From Anaerolineales bacterium UBA5797 (GTDB lineage Bacteria; Chloroflexota; Anaerolineae; Anaerolineales; Villigracilaceae): 31,980 nucleotides of DNA. This document shows positions 7,416-14,373 of this stretch, piece after piece. Both the position numbers and the translations under genes were made by a program. The stretch's first letter is position 1. Every line of letters starts with the position of its first letter. The stretch lies in contig DIDP01000081.1 in the NCBI GenBank assembly GCA_002418205.1, forward strand, positions 1-31,980. Direction: 5' to 3'. The notes beneath the pieces were generated by a model. It was not told the DNA's origin. It worked only from the letters and a program-made list of their open reading frames with translations, and did not search any database.

Positions 7416-7444
7416 AACAGGTCACGCGTCCTGCGTGACCTGTT
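7416..7444. terminator. Bidirectional terminator between convergent genes
   Basis: AACAGGTCACGC and GCGTGACCTGTT form a perfect 12-bp stem with a GTCCT loop. T-rich sequence follows on the plus side and an A-rich stretch precedes it, giving U-rich tails in both directions. It separates the acyltransferase gene from the convergent PLP enzyme. Confidence 0.85.
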
Positions 7445-7447
7445 TGT

Positions 7448-8914
7448 TTACATCAACCCAACTTCCTTGTTGAACTCGACGATCAACTCGTCGATCTCAT
7501 CCGCCTGCTTCTGGACGTCGGTCCAGTAGTTCGGTCCATACCACTGCTGTTGGATCTCTTCGTAGGTTTTGCCCTGCTGCTCGACCCAGGTGTAGTATTT
7601 GAGGTTGTGCACGCGGCGGCGGTCGGTGTAGCGCAGTTCAAGCAGGTTGTCGGTCGACTGCCCGTGCAGGTACCGGGCGAAGTCGGCGGCGGCATCACGC
7701 TCGGTGTACTGACCGTATTCCTCGTGCATCTCGTGCAGGCGCGAGCGGTAGAGTTCCATCGAGTCGGTCAGGACGGTCAGCATGATATCGTTCTCGCCCA
7801 TCTCATAATATTTGGCAGCCTTGATGGCTGACAGGACGTTTGAGATGCCGGAGAAACCGAGCAGATCCAACTGACCTACGATTTCCTCAGGGACACCTTT
7901 TTCGACCAGATAAGCGCGGCCGGTTTCCTCGTTGAACAGGCGTGAGATGTTGACCACGGCGTTGTCGTCGATCGCCACGATCATGTCCGTGTTCTTGGTG
8001 TTGTGGATCCACGGCACATGTTTGTCGCCGATGCCCTCGATGCGGTGCGCGCCGAATCCGTTTTCGAGAAGCGTGGGACATTGCAGGGCTTCGCTTGCAA
8101 CGATCTTCGAATCGGGGAAGAGCTCCTTCATATAGTCGCCGCTGGCGATGGTTCCCGCAGAACCGGTGGCCGATGCCATTCCGCGATAACGGTCGTTCGG
8201 ACCCATGACCTGCTTCAGCACCTCCTCCATGGCGTGCCCGGTCACTTCGTAGTGCCAGAGATAATTGCCGAACTCATCGAACTGGTTGAAGATCATCAGG
8301 TCCTGCCCGGACTTGCGCAACTCCCAGCATTTATCGAAGATCTCCTTCACGTTCGACTCGGAGCCGGGTGTTTTAATCACCTCGCCCGCCACACTCGCCA
8401 GCCACTCGAACCTCTCCCTGGACATCCCTTCGGGCAGGATCGCAATGGACTCACACGCCAGCAAAGCGGAGTCGTACGCGCCGCCGCGGCAGTAGTTCCC
8501 GGTGGAAGGCCAGACCGCCTTTTGCGTGGTCGGGTCGAACTGACCTGTGACCAGCCTCGGCACGAGACAACTGAACGCGGCGCCGACCTTGTGCGCGCCG
8601 GTCGGGAACCATTTGCCAACCAGCACGATGATGCGCGCCGGGACTCCCGTCAGCGAAGACGGAAGCTCGAGAAAATTGACCCCGCCAAAGGTCCCGCCGG
8701 AAGCGGTTGGCTGGTTCTTCCACGTAATGCGGAAGAGGTTGCGCGGGTGGATGTCCCACAGTCCAATACTCTTCAATTCCTCCTTCACTTTTGCAGGGAT
8801 CTTCGATGGGTCTTTCATTTGAGCGTACGTGGGGATGACGATATTACGTTCTCTTGCCCGCTTGATCGCGTTCGCGCGGCGGGATTTTTCGATGGTCAAG
8901 TCAATGACAGTCAT
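7448..8914 (-). CDS. PLP-dependent enzyme, tryptophan synthase beta-like fold
   Basis: A 488-residue fold-type II pyridoxal-phosphate enzyme of the cysteine synthase / TrpB superfamily. Seen: FPTGAHKVGAA with K109 in the position of the Schiff-base lysine (compare GAHK of TrpB), a glycine-rich ATGSAGT segment for the cofactor phosphate, and an N-terminal extension before the catalytic core. The C-terminus has a charged helical tail of about 100 residues (YTERDAAADFARYLHG onward). It is not a standard CysK, ThrC or TrpB by length and motif; similar proteins are usually described only as PLP-dependent lyase/thiolase or beta-subunit-like. GGAGG lies 6 bases before the ATG, and a TATAAT box lies about 32 bases upstream. 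The reaction is unknown. Confidence 0.82.
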   Translation of the reverse strand: MTVIDLTIEKSRRANAIKRARERNIVIPTYAQMKDPSKIPAKVKEELKSIGLWDIHPRNLFRITWKNQPTASGGTFGGVNFLELPSSLTGVPARIIVLVGKWFPTGAHKVGAAFSCLVPRLVTGQFDPTTQKAVWPSTGNYCRGGAYDSALLACESIAILPEGMSRERFEWLASVAGEVIKTPGSESNVKEIFDKCWELRKSGQDLMIFNQFDEFGNYLWHYEVTGHAMEEVLKQVMGPNDRYRGMASATGSAGTIASGDYMKELFPDSKIVASEALQCPTLLENGFGAHRIEGIGDKHVPWIHNTKNTDMIVAIDDNAVVNISRLFNEETGRAYLVEKGVPEEIVGQLDLLGFSGISNVLSAIKAAKYYEMGENDIMLTVLTDSMELYRSRLHEMHEEYGQYTERDAAADFARYLHGQSTDNLLELRYTDRRRVHNLKYYTWVEQQGKTYEEIQQQWYGPNYWTDVQKQADEIDELIVEFNKEVGLM

Positions 8915-8946
8915 GGTTCCTCCTCGGAGAATTGTCTGACATATGA

Positions 8947-8952
8947 ATTATA
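8947..8952 (-). promoter_or_regulatory. -10 box TATAAT for the PLP enzyme
   Basis: A perfect TATAAT on the minus strand lies 32 bases upstream of the ATG at 8914. No consensus -35 is seen at the normal distance, so the call rests on the -10 alone. Confidence 0.45.
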
Positions 8953-9014
8953 CTCTCTCCGTGTCCGGCAAAATTCCTCTTAAACTTGGATAATTGTCAC
9001 ATCAGGAGAATCAT

Positions 9015-9464
9015 ATGAAACCGACAAGAACAGGCGCAATATCAGGTTGTCTTATTTGGTTCATTGTTTTTGGGATCCTCGGCTCGTGTCTGGTCCCGGC
9101 AGGGATGATGATCGGCGGCTTTACATCCGTCACGGACTTTGCCATGCAAACGCTCGAGCCGCTGATCTGCCCGGATGGAACGACCGCCAAATCCCGTTCG
9201 TATGCAACGACCACGAACGATGAGTTTGGCAATCCACAACCAAGCACAGCCTATGTAATGCAATGCATTGACGCAAACGGTGATGTGATCAAGGAGGATC
9301 CTGTTGTATATTCATTTGTCTGGATCGGGATCGTTTCAGGAATCGGTTTGATTCTGGCTGGTTTTCTTGCATTTGCGCTTGCCGCGCCCGCGGGTGTGCT
9401 GATCGGCAGATTGAAAAACCGGGATCAAAAGGAGGACTATACAAAGAATATCGAACCTCGATAA
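9015..9464 (+). CDS. Small membrane protein, two helices, hypothetical
   Basis: A 149-residue protein of no recognised family. One membrane helix covers about residues 8-33 and a second about 97-128. Between them is a 60-residue loop, probably outside, with two cysteines (C52, C84) that could form a disulfide. A short charged tail follows. The ATG at 9015 is chosen because AGGAG lies 6 bases upstream; a TTG 21 bases earlier would place that site inside the coding region. It stands alone on the plus strand, divergent from the PLP enzyme. A dyad at 9510-9534 follows. Confidence 0.6.
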   Translation: MKPTRTGAISGCLIWFIVFGILGSCLVPAGMMIGGFTSVTDFAMQTLEPLICPDGTTAKSRSYATTTNDEFGNPQPSTAYVMQCIDANGDVIKEDPVVYSFVWIGIVSGIGLILAGFLAFALAAPAGVLIGRLKNRDQKEDYTKNIEPR

Positions 9465-9509
9465 AAATATATACTGGACCGGATAACTTCCTTTCATACT
9501 TTCATGTAT

Positions 9510-9534
9510 ATAGTCATGTAATTATCGTGACTAT
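9510..9534. repeat. Inverted repeat after the small membrane protein gene
   Basis: ATAGTCATG and CGTGACTAT pair over 9 positions (one T-G) with a TAATTAT loop. The following sequence is only mildly T-rich. It could be a weak terminator for the gene ending at 9464 or an operator for the RNA gene that starts near 9590. Confidence 0.45.
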
Positions 9535-9589
9535 TATTTCAAGATTGTAAGTTTGTTTTAATGCAATTCATACGCGATTGATGTATGAT

Positions 9590-9801
9590 GACATCAAGAG
9601 AAAGGAGGTACCCATAGAAACACCGCCTGAAATCTTTACCCACGGAAGGACCGGGAAGCCTTAACCTGGTCAATAAGCGGAACAACGGCTTTAGAACCAG
9701 ACGTTCTCCTAACGATAGGAAGGCCGCAGACCCCGCTCCTTTCCAGCCAATTCAATAGTAATATCCAACGACGGATGGGTGTTCCCCATCCGTCATTTTT
9801 T
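9590..9801 (+). ncRNA. Orphan structured RNA with its own terminator
   Basis: The 330-base gap between the small membrane protein and the convergent lyase gene holds no convincing protein gene but has dense RNA structure. GAAAGGAG (9600-9607) pairs with CTCCTTTC (9736-9743) as a closing stem. Inside are GACCGGG/CCTGGTC (9649-9655 with 9665-9671, loop AAGCCTTAA), GCGG/CCGC (9677-9680 with 9724-9727) enclosing AGAAC/GTTCT (9693-9707) and CCTA/TAGG (9708-9719). A strong terminator follows at 9770-9801. The only gene downstream is on the other strand, so a plus-strand terminator here implies that this RNA is itself the product. A -10-like TATGAT lies at 9584-9589. I cannot assign a family. It does not show the hallmarks of RNase P, SRP RNA, tmRNA or common riboswitches. 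A trans-acting or antisense role is possible. Confidence 0.65.
9770..9801 (+). terminator. Rho-independent terminator of the orphan RNA
   Basis: GACGGATGGG and CCCATCCGTC form a perfect 10-bp stem with a TGTTC loop, followed by A and six T. The stop codon of the convergent lyase gene (9793-9795) lies in the stem's right arm. Confidence 0.92.
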
Positions 9802-10980
9802 ATCCATAGCCTTGCGCATTCGTTCCAGCCCCTCTTCCAGCATACTGCGCGGCGAGCCGAAGTTCAAACGCACGAAATTTTCACATCCCTCACCAAAGAC
9901 CGAGCCATCGTTGAGCGCCACCCTTGCCTTTTCAAGAAAGAACTTATGAGGTGTGTCCGTTATTTGTCCAGACTTCACATACGCGCCGAAGTCGATCCAT
10001 TGCAGGTAGGTGGCGTTTGGAATCGTAAAACGGGCTGCGGGGAAATTTTCCGTCAGGTAATCGACCACGAGATCGCGGTTTCCCTTCAAATACACCAATA
10101 ATTTTGCGAGCCAGTCGTCACATGCGCCGGAGAAGGCGGCTTCCGCGGCGATGATCCCCAGGCTGGAAACGTGACCCGTGATCTGCTCGTTGACCTTTTT
10201 GAACCGTTCGCGCAATTCGGCGTTCGGGATGATCGCAAAGGCGCAGAACAACCCCGCCGTGTTGAACGTTTTGCTGGGAGCAACCAGGGTGACAGTCTTG
10301 TCCACGATCTCATCGGAGAGGGTTGCCAGCGGGATGTGTTTCGAGCCGTTCAACAGCAGTTCGCTATGGATCTCATCTGACACAATCAACGCATCGTTCT
10401 GCAAACAGATTTCCGCCATGCCCAACAACTCATCCCGATTGAAAACATTTCCCATGGGATTATGCGGGTGGCAAAGCAGGAACATGCGCGTGCGCGCCTC
10501 GTTCGAGTGGAAGGAATGCGCAAACGCATCCAGATCCAGCTTAGGGATAAGCACGTTGCCATCCTCTTCGAAATCGAAGGGCGCAACCTGCTTCGTGAGA
10601 CCGATATTCTTATGAACGCTGTAGAACATGTGATAGACGGGAGGCTGCACCAACACCCCATCGCCCGGTTCGCAGACTGCACGCGCCGCGATGTTGAATC
10701 CGCTTACCACGCCGGTGGTGGCAACGACCCAATCGGGATCGACCTGCCAGCCGTACAACCGTTCCATGCGCGCCGCGACCACCTGCTGCGTGCGCGGCTG
10801 GAGGAATTCATAACCGAGCACCCCGCGGTCGAGCGCGGCGCGCAGCGCAGCCCGGATGGGTTCCGGAGTCCGAAAATCCATGTCCGCCACCCAAAGGGGC
10901 AGCACGTCCGGCGGATATTCGGTCCACTTGGTGGAATTGGTGTCTCGGCGCTCGATGATCTCGTCGAAGTTATACGCCAT
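9793..10980 (-). CDS. patB: MalY/PatB-type cystathionine beta-lyase / aminotransferase
   Basis: Fold-type I PLP enzyme of 395 residues, MalY/PatB subfamily: C-S beta-lyase that releases homocysteine or thiols from cystathionine-like substrates, sometimes with aminotransferase activity. Seen: the early LPLWVADMDF typical of this subfamily, HPHNPMG with N174, SDEIHSEL with D202 (pairs with the pyridine nitrogen) and APSKTFNTAG with K237 as Schiff-base lysine. It ends in the shared terminator region. It lies 8 bases after an O-methyltransferase and belongs to the minus-strand group that begins with the SGNH hydrolase. The exact substrate is not visible from sequence. Confidence 0.9.
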   Translation of the reverse strand: MAYNFDEIIERRDTNSTKWTEYPPDVLPLWVADMDFRTPEPIRAALRAALDRGVLGYEFLQPRTQQVVAARMERLYGWQVDPDWVVATTGVVSGFNIAARAVCEPGDGVLVQPPVYHMFYSVHKNIGLTKQVAPFDFEEDGNVLIPKLDLDAFAHSFHSNEARTRMFLLCHPHNPMGNVFNRDELLGMAEICLQNDALIVSDEIHSELLLNGSKHIPLATLSDEIVDKTVTLVAPSKTFNTAGLFCAFAIIPNAELRERFKKVNEQITGHVSSLGIIAAEAAFSGACDDWLAKLLVYLKGNRDLVVDYLTENFPAARFTIPNATYLQWIDFGAYVKSGQITDTPHKFFLEKARVALNDGSVFGEGCENFVRLNFGSPRSMLEEGLERMRKAMDKK

Positions 10981-10988
10981 GTTCTCCT

Positions 10989-11627
10989 CTATTTCTTATA
11001 TGCCACGATCATCCCATCCCGCATGGGCACAAGAGAAACGATCCAATCGGGATCCGTTGTAATGTCACGCGTGAAGCGGCGGATGGCTTCAGTGGATTTC
11101 TCGTGGTCGTCCGGGTCGAGCGTTTGTCCATGCCAGAGCATGTTGTCGATGATCAACAGTCCGCCCGAACGCAGTTTTTCCTTGATGACCGGCAGTGAGT
11201 CGGGGTAGCCTTCCTTGTCGATATCGTTGAAGATGATATCGAACGGACCATCGGTTTGACGGAGGGTTTCGACCGCCTCCGCGTTGTGGAACCGGACGAC
11301 ATCTGCGCTTCCCAACGCGGACAAGTGGTCTGCCGCGCGTTTCGACAGCTTATCATCCCAGACGGTGTGATGCACCACCCCGCCGCCGTTCTCCCTGACC
11401 GCCTTCGCAAACCACGCGGTGGAATAGCCATAACCCGAGCCGAGTTCGAAGATGGATCTCGCGTTGATCATGCGCGCAAGCTGATAACAAAAATATCCGC
11501 ACGCCGGACCGATGATGGGAAAATCGTTCTTCTCGGCGATCTTTTCCATTTTCTGCACTTCGGGTTCGCGCGGCGGGACGAGGGAGGCAATGTAGTCCTG
11601 TGTCTTATCATATGAAATCGCTGACAT
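10989..11627 (-). CDS. Class I SAM-dependent O-methyltransferase
   Basis: A 212-residue cytosolic methyltransferase of the caffeoyl-CoA/catechol O-methyltransferase type (Methyltransf_3). Seen: motif I IFELGSGYGYST (ELGSGYG at 61-67) for SAM, NDIDKEGYP with D135, D137 and K138 near the metal/substrate site, and IDNMLWHG (D161, N162). AGGAG precedes the ATG. The gene starts 3 bases after the SGNH hydrolase stop and ends 8 bases before the lyase, so the three form an operon. The acceptor is unknown; catechols, flavonoid-like phenols or small hydroxylated metabolites are family substrates. Confidence 0.9.
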   Translation of the reverse strand: MSAISYDKTQDYIASLVPPREPEVQKMEKIAEKNDFPIIGPACGYFCYQLARMINARSIFELGSGYGYSTAWFAKAVRENGGGVVHHTVWDDKLSKRAADHLSALGSADVVRFHNAEAVETLRQTDGPFDIIFNDIDKEGYPDSLPVIKEKLRSGGLLIIDNMLWHGQTLDPDDHEKSTEAIRRFTRDITTDPDWIVSLVPMRDGMIVAYKK

Positions 11628-11630
11628 GGT

Positions 11631-12356
11631 TCACTCCTGTTCTGTACCTTTAAGGATATTTATTACAACGGGCAGGGCTTTCTCGGCCCACATCCCATAC
11701 ATTTTACCGGATGGATGCAAGCCATCGCTCGCGACAAGTGCAAGATCGTTTACGGCTTCCCGCGAGATGGGGGTGATGTCGATGTAGTGTGCGCCGGATC
11801 TTTCGGTCTCATCGCAGTTGACGGCGTTGAATTCATCGATCTCTTTTGCAATTTGCCCGCGGTCGCGTCCCCCGGCAAACGGCGTGACGCCCCAGTCCGG
11901 GATGGATAACACGATCACCCGGTTCGAGTCTCCGCCAGCATATTCGATCGCCTTGTTCAGAAGAAAAGCAAACTGCGTGCGATATTCGTTGATATCGTAA
12001 CCGCGATACTGATTGTTGACCCCGATCAGCAGCGAAACCAGATCATACGGCGGATCGATCTGACGCGCTTGAATCCCCTCCCACAGTTCCTGCGTTGTCC
12101 AGCCGGTGCGGGCAATGATGGAAACTTCGATACCCCCAATCGATTTCGTAAGTTGGTGGGATGATTCGAGCAGGGATGCGAGTTGGTTTGGAAAGCGCTC
12201 GGCTTCCTGAACGCTTTCACCGATGGTGTACGAATCACCCAGGGCAAGATAACGGACGGATGGCATGACAGTTTCCTTTGGCGAATTGGGGTTCTGCGTA
12301 ATGCAGGCATACATAAGCGTGCACAAGAGAACGAGAAAGATCAGACATCGGCGCAT
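11631..12356 (-). CDS. SGNH/GDSL-family hydrolase, probable lipoprotein
   Basis: Esterase/lipase of the SGNH type, 241 residues. The blocks are in order: ALGDSYTIGE with catalytic S42, a GWTTQEL block, IGVNN (N114-N115) and the C-terminal DGLHPS with D211 and H214. The N-terminus MRRCLIFLVLLCTLMYAC is a signal peptide with a loose lipobox and possible lipidation at C18. The start at 12356 is preferred because AAGGA lies about 10 bases upstream and the signal peptide begins there; an upstream in-frame ATG at 12398 would add 14 residues that run through the terminator of the previous gene. It is the first gene of a tight three-gene set with the methyltransferase and lyase. Confidence 0.85.
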   Translation of the reverse strand: MRRCLIFLVLLCTLMYACITQNPNSPKETVMPSVRYLALGDSYTIGESVQEAERFPNQLASLLESSHQLTKSIGGIEVSIIARTGWTTQELWEGIQARQIDPPYDLVSLLIGVNNQYRGYDINEYRTQFAFLLNKAIEYAGGDSNRVIVLSIPDWGVTPFAGGRDRGQIAKEIDEFNAVNCDETERSGAHYIDITPISREAVNDLALVASDGLHPSGKMYGMWAEKALPVVINILKGTEQE

Positions 12357-12378
12357 GAAATTATATTCCTTAAATAAT

Positions 12379-12412
12379 ACAAGGGCACAGTCATGCACAA
12401 CCGCGCCCTTGT
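12379..12412 (-). terminator. Probable terminator after the TspO-like gene
   Basis: ACAAGGGC and GCCCTTGT pair perfectly around an 18-base loop. On the minus strand, ATTATTT follows. The long loop and modest U-run make it a moderate call. Confidence 0.55.
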
Positions 12413-12435
12413 TTGGGAATTGTTCGAGTTGAATC

Positions 12436-13188
12436 CTATGGAGTTTGGCGGCGGGTCAGGCTGTACACCGCAAGCACGAACATCAACACCGCACCGATCC
12501 ACGCGCTGGTGACGACATTCGGTGCGGGGGTTTGCTTGACGGCAATACCGATGAACGACCAGACCAGCACGAACAGATAGGCCGCATCCTGCCGCGTGAT
12601 CGTCATCGCAAGCCCGACCACCGACGCCACGCCGATCATGATCACAGCCCAGGTTGGCGCCGGGATCCCAAAGCCGTTCCAGTTGACGAGGTACAGCCAG
12701 TCCGTGACATTCGCCACGGTCGCCACAGTGATCCAGCCGAGATAAATACTGAACGGAATATCGACAGACCAGCGTTCGGCGCGAGTGACCTTTACGCGGT
12801 TCACATCGAGACGCAGGTAGCTGGCGATCAACAGACCGAGCAGGGACAGCATGACGAGCACGCTCAACCCGAAAACGTTATAGTGCCAGGTGAAGAGCCA
12901 GGCTGCGTTGACAAGATTGCTGGCGGCGAACAAATATCCCAACCGCCGTAAACGCGGACTTTCCTTTTGCGAGGCGCGGAACTGGTAGATGGCGAACGCG
13001 ATCCAGCCGACATAGATGAAGAACCAGATGGCGAACACGTACCCGGCAGGCACGAAATAGACCTGGAAGCGGTCCGAGATCTCGCCGGTGTTCTGCCCGT
13101 TTAAGGGCAGGGCGGACGCCAGAATGTTGACCGTCAGGGCGATGAGCACGGTCACCAGGTTGGCGGTTTGACGAAGTGTGTCTTTCAT
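12436..13188 (-). CDS. TspO/MBR-related tryptophan-rich membrane protein
   Basis: A 250-residue integral membrane protein related to the TspO/CrtK family. It is longer than classical TspO (about 160) and has seven or eight hydrophobic helices. Typical blocks are AIWFFIYVGWIAF, NLVNAAWLFTWHYNVFG and the late WLYLVNWNGFGIPAP, all rich in Trp. TspO/CrtK proteins bind porphyrins and cholesterol-like ligands, and in purple bacteria they modulate light- and oxygen-dependent pigment genes. Its place directly after crtB on the same strand fits that association. An imperfect palindrome separates the two genes, and read-through from the crtB promoter is likely. The ligand is unknown. Confidence 0.8.
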   Translation of the reverse strand: MKDTLRQTANLVTVLIALTVNILASALPLNGQNTGEISDRFQVYFVPAGYVFAIWFFIYVGWIAFAIYQFRASQKESPRLRRLGYLFAASNLVNAAWLFTWHYNVFGLSVLVMLSLLGLLIASYLRLDVNRVKVTRAERWSVDIPFSIYLGWITVATVANVTDWLYLVNWNGFGIPAPTWAVIMIGVASVVGLAMTITRQDAAYLFVLVWSFIGIAVKQTPAPNVVTSAWIGAVLMFVLAVYSLTRRQTP

Positions 13189-13210
13189 GCATTTCTCCTA
13201 TATTTGTTAA

Positions 13211-13272
13211 CGCAGGGGCGACCCGGCATGTTTGTTCAGTGGATTTCCTCTGGTCGCCGGACCGCCCCTGCG
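13211..13272. repeat. REP-like long imperfect palindrome between crtB and the TspO-like gene
   Basis: CGCAGGGGCG-ACCCGGC on the left and GCCGGAC-CGCCCCTGCG on the right form arms of 17 bases with two mismatches around a 28-base centre. It fills most of the 91-base gap. This form is typical of dispersed non-coding palindromes. There is no T-run, so it is not a standard terminator. Confidence 0.65.
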
Positions 13273-13279
13273 GAATGGT

Positions 13280-14224
13280 TTACAAGGTTTTGATCTTCAA
13301 CCACAGCGCAGGGATGCGGCTGAGTTTTCCAGCCGCAGACAGGTTGGAGCGGCGGGTAAAGACATTGTAATCGTGCTTTTCGATGTCATCGAGAATGCCT
13401 TGATAAAAAACGGACGCGGCACCGATGGCCAGCTGCCCTTCCCTTTCAAGTAGTTTAACGCCTGCCCATGAGTCTTCATAAAGGTGGCGCGTCCGTTCGA
13501 TCTGAAATTTCATGAATTGCCGCCATTGGTCCGTGATGCGACCTTCGGCAATATCCTGTTCGCGGATGCCGAAGAAGGCAAGTTCCTCACGCGGAAGATA
13601 AAGGCGTCCGTTCTGATAGTCCTCGCCGATATCGCGCAGGATGTTGGTCATCTGGAGCGCAACGCCCAGCTTGATCGCATAAGGTACAGCCTCATTGCTT
13701 TTGAAGCCCACAATGTACATGCTCATCAATCCCACCGTGGAGGCAACGCCATAACAATATGTGGCAAGCTCCTCGAAGGTCTGGTAGCGGGATTGCATCA
13801 GGTCGCGGTGGACGCCATCGATCAGTTGCAGGGCATAGTGGCGTGGAATATGGTAACGGGTGAGGGTGTCGGCCCATGCGGCAGCGACCAGGTCGTTATC
13901 CTCGAAGGAATCGGCATCGATCATCCCGCGCCAGTAATCGAGGCGGGACTCGCATTCATCATCCGCTGATTCGTCCACGATGTCATCCACGGTCCGGCAA
14001 AACGCGTACAAGGCGCGGACGGCGGAACGTTTCTCCTCGGGGAGCAAACCCGAAGCAAAATGAAAGGATTTGCTGTGTCTGGCAGTGATGGCTTCGGCGT
14101 GTTTGTAGGCTTTGCGAAGCGCAACATCTCCAGCCCAATAAGAGAAGAAAGGTCGCTTGGCCGGATGAGGAACGTTCCCGGCGAGAGCAAGAAGTTGATT
14201 TTCCCAGCGTGCCTGCATTTCCAT
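13280..14224 (-). CDS. crtB: Phytoene synthase
   Basis: Joins two geranylgeranyl diphosphates to phytoene, the first committed C40 carotenoid step; a membrane-associated prenyltransferase. The 314-residue protein has both Asp-rich Mg-diphosphate motifs, DDIVD (80-84) and DIGED (198-202), and the blocks HSKSFHFASGLLP and RALYAFCRTVDD. I chose the ATG at 14224 because GGAGG lies 5 bases upstream; an in-frame ATG 12 bases earlier would contain that site. The gene diverges from crtI. Its promoter has TTGACA, 16 bases, TAAAAT. It is probably co-regulated with crtI by the CarH-type repressor. A squalene-synthase-like function (C30) is an alternative, but the CrtI neighbour and the motifs favour C40. 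Confidence 0.95.
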   Translation of the reverse strand: MEMQARWENQLLALAGNVPHPAKRPFFSYWAGDVALRKAYKHAEAITARHSKSFHFASGLLPEEKRSAVRALYAFCRTVDDIVDESADDECESRLDYWRGMIDADSFEDNDLVAAAWADTLTRYHIPRHYALQLIDGVHRDLMQSRYQTFEELATYCYGVASTVGLMSMYIVGFKSNEAVPYAIKLGVALQMTNILRDIGEDYQNGRLYLPREELAFFGIREQDIAEGRITDQWRQFMKFQIERTRHLYEDSWAGVKLLEREGQLAIGAASVFYQGILDDIEKHDYNVFTRRSNLSAAGKLSRIPALWLKIKTL

Positions 14225-14264
14225 GGTTGCCTCCATTCAATCTGATGGATAATTCATTTCGAAC

Positions 14265-14292
14265 ATTTTACCCAGTTTGCCAATTTTGTCAA
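14265..14292 (-). promoter_or_regulatory. crtB promoter
   Basis: On the minus strand TTGACA (14292-14287), 16 bases and TAAAAT (14270-14265). Transcription would start near 14258, leaving a leader of about 34 bases. The -35 lies in the left arm of the shared inverted repeat. Confidence 0.85.
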
Positions 14293-14328
14293 GGTTTTGT
14301 ATAAATTTACTTGACAAAATATTTGCAA
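14284..14328. promoter_or_regulatory. Shared crtB/crtI operator, CarH-like 11-bp repeats
   Basis: TTTTGTCAAG (14284-14293) and CTTGACAAAA (14310-14319) are perfect 10-base inverted arms, 16 bases apart, each holding a -35 hexamer. On the minus strand, two adjacent 11-mers at 14307-14297 and 14296-14286 (AATTTATACAA, AACCTTGACAA) both fit nAnnTnnACAn. That is the 11-bp repeat that, as I recall, was reported for Thermus CarH DNA binding. On the plus strand 14307-14317 and 14318-14328 fit with one mismatch each. A CarH-type gene lies 1.6 kb downstream. Binding itself is inference. Confidence 0.7.
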
Positions 14329-14338
14329 CGTGTATAAT
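14311..14338 (+). promoter_or_regulatory. crtI promoter, full consensus
   Basis: TTGACA (14311-14316), 16 bases and TATAAT (14333-14338): both hexamers are perfect. The leader would be about 29 bases before the ATG at 14374. It very probably drives crtI, the CarH-type gene and the genes behind them. Confidence 0.92.
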
Positions 14339-14373
14339 GGGGCTCGAACGAATAGTGCACACAAGGAGACACC

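Noticed and set aside
8003..8983. A 326-codon plus-strand open frame opposite the PLP enzyme
   Set aside because: No recognisable motif, low-complexity Arg/His/Gly content, and full overlap with a well-supported enzyme gene.
9581..9664. A 27-codon frame at the 5' part of the orphan RNA, and a perfect AAAGGAGG inside it
   Set aside because: No ribosome site precedes its ATG, no ATG/GTG/TTG follows AAAGGAGG at useful distance, and that string is needed for the closing stem of the RNA.
9653..9664. Similarity of GGGAAGCCTTAA to part of E. coli 6S RNA
   Set aside because: A short string only; the predicted fold is branched rather than the long rod with a central bubble of 6S RNA.
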